Origin: Thermoleophilia bacterium
GTDB lineage: Bacteria > Actinomycetota > Thermoleophilia > Gaiellales > SKUG01
Assembly: GCA_025964465.1 (NCBI GenBank)
Contig: JAOPYS010000250.1
Location: 1 to 14,647 of the forward strand
DNA: 14,647 nucleotides
Direction of reading: 5' to 3'
Shown here: positions 12,238 to 14,647 of the stretch, piece by piece
Position numbering within the stretch: the first letter of the stretch is position 1
Layout: each line of letters opens with the position of its first letter
Made by a program: the position numbers and the translations under genes
The notes under the pieces: model-generated
Told to the model about the DNA's origin: nothing
Seen by the model: the letters and a program-made list of their open reading frames with translations, nothing else
Database searches by the model: none

Positions 12238-12249
12238 CTTTGCGCAAAG
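12238..12249. promoter_or_regulatory. Perfect 12-bp palindrome upstream of murT
   Basis: CTTTGCGCAAAG is fully self-complementary and lies 59-70 nt before the murT ATG, in the AT-richer patch. It is a plausible repressor or activator site, but no known regulator is assigned. Confidence 0.4.
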
Positions 12250-12294
12250 CGCGGAACGCGTGTTGGCCGCGCGGTCGGGAGGGTGCGCTCGCGA

Positions 12295-12300
12295 TAGGCT
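12295..12300 (+). promoter_or_regulatory. -10 box for a leaderless murT-gatD transcript
   Basis: TAGGCT sits 7 nt before the ATG at 12308, identical in sequence to the box before the HD-GYP gene. No clear Shine-Dalgarno site precedes murT, consistent with a leaderless mRNA. Confidence 0.5.
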
Positions 12301-12307
12301 ACGCGCA

Positions 12308-13801
12308 ATGCCCGAGCCCTCCCCCTCCGCTCCGTCGCGCCGCATCGGGCTGCCACTCGGTGTGGCACGGCCGATCGCCCAGCTGGCGCGTCGCGTCTCG
12401 CGGGCGAGCGGACGCGAGGGCGGAGCACTGCCGGGCCGAGTGCTGCTGGGCCTCGCGCCGGGCGCGCTGGCCAGCCTCGCCCGGTCGGGTCGTCGGCGCG
12501 GGCGCCGCATCGTGCTCGTCAGTGCGACCAACGGCAAGACGACCACCACGGCGCTGCTGGCGGAGATGCTCGCGGCGCAGGGGTTCGAGGTCGTGCACAA
12601 CGTGACGGGCGCCAACCTGCGCTCGGGGATCGCCACCACGCTGCTGCAGGCGGGGCGCCGAGGTGACGTCGCGGTGCTCGAGACGGACGAGGCGACCCTG
12701 CCGCGCGTGGCGCCTGACCTGCAGCCCGACGTGATCGTCCTCGCCAACCTCTTCCGCGACCAGCTCGACCGCTTCGGCGAGCTCGAGGTGCTGGCCGACC
12801 GGTGGCGCGACACCCTCGCCGCCCTCGACCCGTCGTCGACCACCGTCGTCTACAACACGGACGACCCGCTCATCTCCGAGCTGGTGTACGACTACGTCCG
12901 GGCAGCGACGCTCGAGGGGCACGCCCCGTCGGTGGTGCCGTTCGGGCTCGACGACGAGGACGTCGCGCAGGCGGGTCTCCCCCACGCCGCGGATTCGCGG
13001 TTCTGCCGGCGGTGCGGGCACGCGCTCGACTACGACCACTCCTGGGTCGGCCACCTCGGCGCATGGAGCTGCCCCAGCTGTGGCGCCCGCCCGGAGCCGG
13101 CGCAGGTCTACGCGGACGAGATCGCGTTGGACGGCCTCGCGGCGACGACGCTGCGCGTCAGCCTCGACGGCGGCGGGCACCGCGAGCTGCGCCTGCGCCT
13201 GCCCATCCCCGGCCTGTACAACGTGTACAACGCGGTGGCCGCCATCGCGGCCGCCGAGGTGCTCGGGGTGGACGAGACGGCGATGACGGACGCGATCGCC
13301 ACGTCGGCGCCGGCCTTCGGGCGCTTCGAGCGCATCCCCGTGCCGGGCGGCGGGACGATCACCCTCCTGCTGGTCAAGAACCCCACCGGGCTCAACGAGG
13401 TGGTGCGCACCCTCGTGTCGAGCGGCGTGGACGTGACCGCCACGTTGTTCGCACTCAACGACGGCATCGCCGACGGGCGCGACACGAGCTGGGTGTGGGA
13501 CGCCGACATCGAACCGCTGCTGGAGCGAGCCGGCGCGATGGTCGTCACCGGGGAACGCGCGGCGGAGTTCGGTCTGCGCGCGGTGTACGGCGGCCTCGAC
13601 CCCGCCGGCGTGCTCGTCGAGGAGGACCTCGAACAGGCGATGTACCGGGTGCTCGAGCGCGCGAGGGAATTCACCGAGCACGGGCACGCCTACGCCCTCG
13701 TCACCTACACCGCGATGCTGCGCATGCGCGCCGTGATCGCCGCGCAGGGCTGGGCGCGCACGTACTGGGCCAACGAGCCGCGCAAGCGAGGGCGACGATG
13801 A
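12308..13801 (+). CDS. murT: Lipid II isoglutaminyl synthase (glutamine-hydrolysing) subunit MurT
   Basis: MurT, with GatD, amidates the alpha-carboxyl of D-Glu in the stem peptide of lipid II, giving D-isoglutamine at the cytoplasmic membrane face. The 497-residue product has the Mur-ligase ATP-binding loop SATNGKTTTT (K77), the NVTGANLRSGIATTL and ETDEATLP segments, and NLFRDQLDRFGE. A four-Cys zinc ribbon inserted in the central domain (C233, C236, C255, C258) is characteristic of MurT. The C-terminal domain has the conserved DTSWVWDAD stretch (residues 392-400), the region that supplies the Asp of the amidotransferase triad in known MurT/GatD. ATG at 12308 is preferred over a GTG 48 nt upstream, because a TAGGCT box sits 7 nt before it. 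Its stop overlaps the gatD start. Confidence 0.97.
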   Translation: MPEPSPSAPSRRIGLPLGVARPIAQLARRVSRASGREGGALPGRVLLGLAPGALASLARSGRRRGRRIVLVSATNGKTTTTALLAEMLAAQGFEVVHNVTGANLRSGIATTLLQAGRRGDVAVLETDEATLPRVAPDLQPDVIVLANLFRDQLDRFGELEVLADRWRDTLAALDPSSTTVVYNTDDPLISELVYDYVRAATLEGHAPSVVPFGLDDEDVAQAGLPHAADSRFCRRCGHALDYDHSWVGHLGAWSCPSCGARPEPAQVYADEIALDGLAATTLRVSLDGGGHRELRLRLPIPGLYNVYNAVAAIAAAEVLGVDETAMTDAIATSAPAFGRFERIPVPGGGTITLLLVKNPTGLNEVVRTLVSSGVDVTATLFALNDGIADGRDTSWVWDADIEPLLERAGAMVVTGERAAEFGLRAVYGGLDPAGVLVEEDLEQAMYRVLERAREFTEHGHAYALVTYTAMLRMRAVIAAQGWARTYWANEPRKRGRR

Positions 13802-14646
13802 GCGATTCGCCGGCGACGGACGGCCACACCCCCAGCTCCCCCGTGTCGGTGGGCGGGCGGCCGCGGGTGCGCATCCTCCACCTCTACGACCGCTACCTGA
13901 ACATCTACGCCGACCGCGGCAACATCCAGGTGCTGCGCCAGCGTGCGGCGTGGCGCGGCATCGACGTGGAGGTGCAGGGGCTCGAGCCCGGGGAGCGCTT
14001 CGAGCCCGGCGAGCACGACCTGCTCTACGTGGGCGGCGGCCAGGACCGCGACCAGGCGATGATCGCCGAGCGCATGAGCGAGGACCTGGGGCCGGCCATC
14101 AAGGCGGCGGCCGAGGAGGGCACGGCGGTGCTGGCGGTCTGCGGCGGCTACCAGCTGCTGGGCAGCCACTACCTCGACACCAACGGCGTGCACCAGCCGG
14201 GCGTGGGGCTGTTCGACCTGTCGACGACGGCCGGGCCCACCCGCCTGATCGGCAACGTCGCGATCGAGGCCGAGCTGCCGGCGATCGGCGCGCGCGCGGC
14301 GGCGACCGGGACGATCGCGGGATTCGAGAACCACGCCGGGCGCACCGAGCTGGGATCGAGCGCGCGTGCGCTCGGCACCGTCGTGTACGGCGCCGGCAAC
14401 GACGGGAGCTCCGGGCTCGAGGGGTGCCGCCTCCACCACGCGGTCGGCACCTACCTGCACGGACCGCTGCTGCCCCGCAACCCCGGGCTCGCGGACTGGC
14501 TGCTCGCGGCGGCGCTCGCGCACGCGCACGGGACGGATGCGGCGGGCCTCGTCGACCGCGAGGACAGCGTGCCGCCCCGGGTGGCGGCGCTGGAGCGGGC
14601 GGCTCGCGACGCCGCCGTGGCGCGGGCCCGCGGGGAGCGGCGATGA
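13798..14646 (+). CDS. gatD: Lipid II isoglutaminyl synthase (glutamine-hydrolysing) subunit GatD
   Basis: GatD is the class I (triad-type) glutaminase that feeds ammonia to MurT. The 282-residue product has the family start LYDRYLNIYADRGNIQVLRQRAAWRGI, the DLLYVGGGQDRDQ segment, nucleophile C115 in AVCGGYQLLG, and H221 in the end motif GTYLHGPLLPRNP. The ATG overlaps the murT stop as ATGA, a sign of translational coupling and equal dosage. It is longer than many GatD proteins (about 240-260 residues) because of an N-terminal extension of about 20 residues and a C-terminal tail of about 40 residues. Another ATG at 14643 overlaps its stop, again as ATGA, so a third gene probably follows outside the window. 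Confidence 0.97.
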   Translation: MSDSPATDGHTPSSPVSVGGRPRVRILHLYDRYLNIYADRGNIQVLRQRAAWRGIDVEVQGLEPGERFEPGEHDLLYVGGGQDRDQAMIAERMSEDLGPAIKAAAEEGTAVLAVCGGYQLLGSHYLDTNGVHQPGVGLFDLSTTAGPTRLIGNVAIEAELPAIGARAAATGTIAGFENHAGRTELGSSARALGTVVYGAGNDGSSGLEGCRLHHAVGTYLHGPLLPRNPGLADWLLAAALAHAHGTDAAGLVDREDSVPPRVAALERAARDAAVARARGERR

Positions 14647-14647
14647 C

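Larger units (their letters stand above)
11985..12307. promoter_or_regulatory. Divergent regulatory region between the DNA-binding repeat gene and murT
   Basis: This 323-bp stretch has no gene. It is distinctly less GC-rich at 12190-12250. It carries an 11-bp inverted repeat (12062-12099), a small hairpin (GAGTGG/CCACTC, 12111-12127), GGCAA-C-TTGCC (12168-12178), TTGC-AA-GCAA (12214-12223) and CTTTGCGCAAAG (12238-12249). CTTGC or GCAAG occurs five times between 12062 and 12220. A possible minus-strand -35 is TTGACG at about 12142. Confidence 0.6.

Overview
The window is GC-rich DNA with dense, short-spaced genes on both strands. It carries flagellar rod genes, c-di-GMP/HD-type signalling proteins, and the murT-gatD pair that amidates lipid II. 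Flagella, MurT/GatD and AbiEi/DUF559-like proteins together suggest a flagellated, deep-branching actinobacterium. A member of the Thermoleophilia (Solirubrobacterales, e.g. Patulibacter or Conexibacter-like) is my best guess. This is inference from gene content, not a database match.

Layout, left to right. (1) 1-739 (-): a DUF559/AbiEi-like gene cut by the window edge and broken by a frameshift near 263-268. (2) 740-1282: a non-coding stretch of about 540 bp with a 150-bp-period direct repeat, each copy holding three hairpins, and many GTGACG/CGTCAC motifs. (3) 1283-3400 (-): an apparent operon read as HDOD protein, flgB, flgC, fliE. No fliF follows fliE. (4) 3603-3938 (-): a small unknown gene, divergent from an HD-GYP protein at 3997-5163 (+) whose metal-site residues are partly replaced. 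(5) 5222-7123 (-): a FapA/DUF342 polymer-forming protein. (6) 7199-8014 (+): two small unknown genes behind a good sigma-28-type promoter. (7) 8072-10273 (+): a stand-alone class II glutaminase and a GT4-type glycosyltransferase. (8) 10340-11182 (+): an unknown low-complexity protein. (9) 11268-11984 (-): a protein of homing-endonuclease-associated DNA-binding repeats with no nuclease domain. (10) 12308-14646 (+): murT and gatD, overlapping by ATGA.

How it fits together. Three sites of the form TCA(A/G)-N16-GCCGAT(A/G) sit upstream of the HDOD-flgBC-fliE operon, the small gene at 3603-3938, and the two-gene unit at 7199-8014. This suggests that a FliA/SigD-type sigma factor controls them all, and that the unknown small genes belong to the motility regulon. 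Three other genes (HD-GYP, glycosyltransferase, murT) have a TAGG(C/G)T box 6-7 nt before the start codon, as expected for leaderless transcripts. A GCAAGTTG motif occurs three times in the window, always in the intergenic regions flanking the repeat-protein gene and the unknown gene at 10340. The DNA-binding repeat protein may therefore control itself and that gene.
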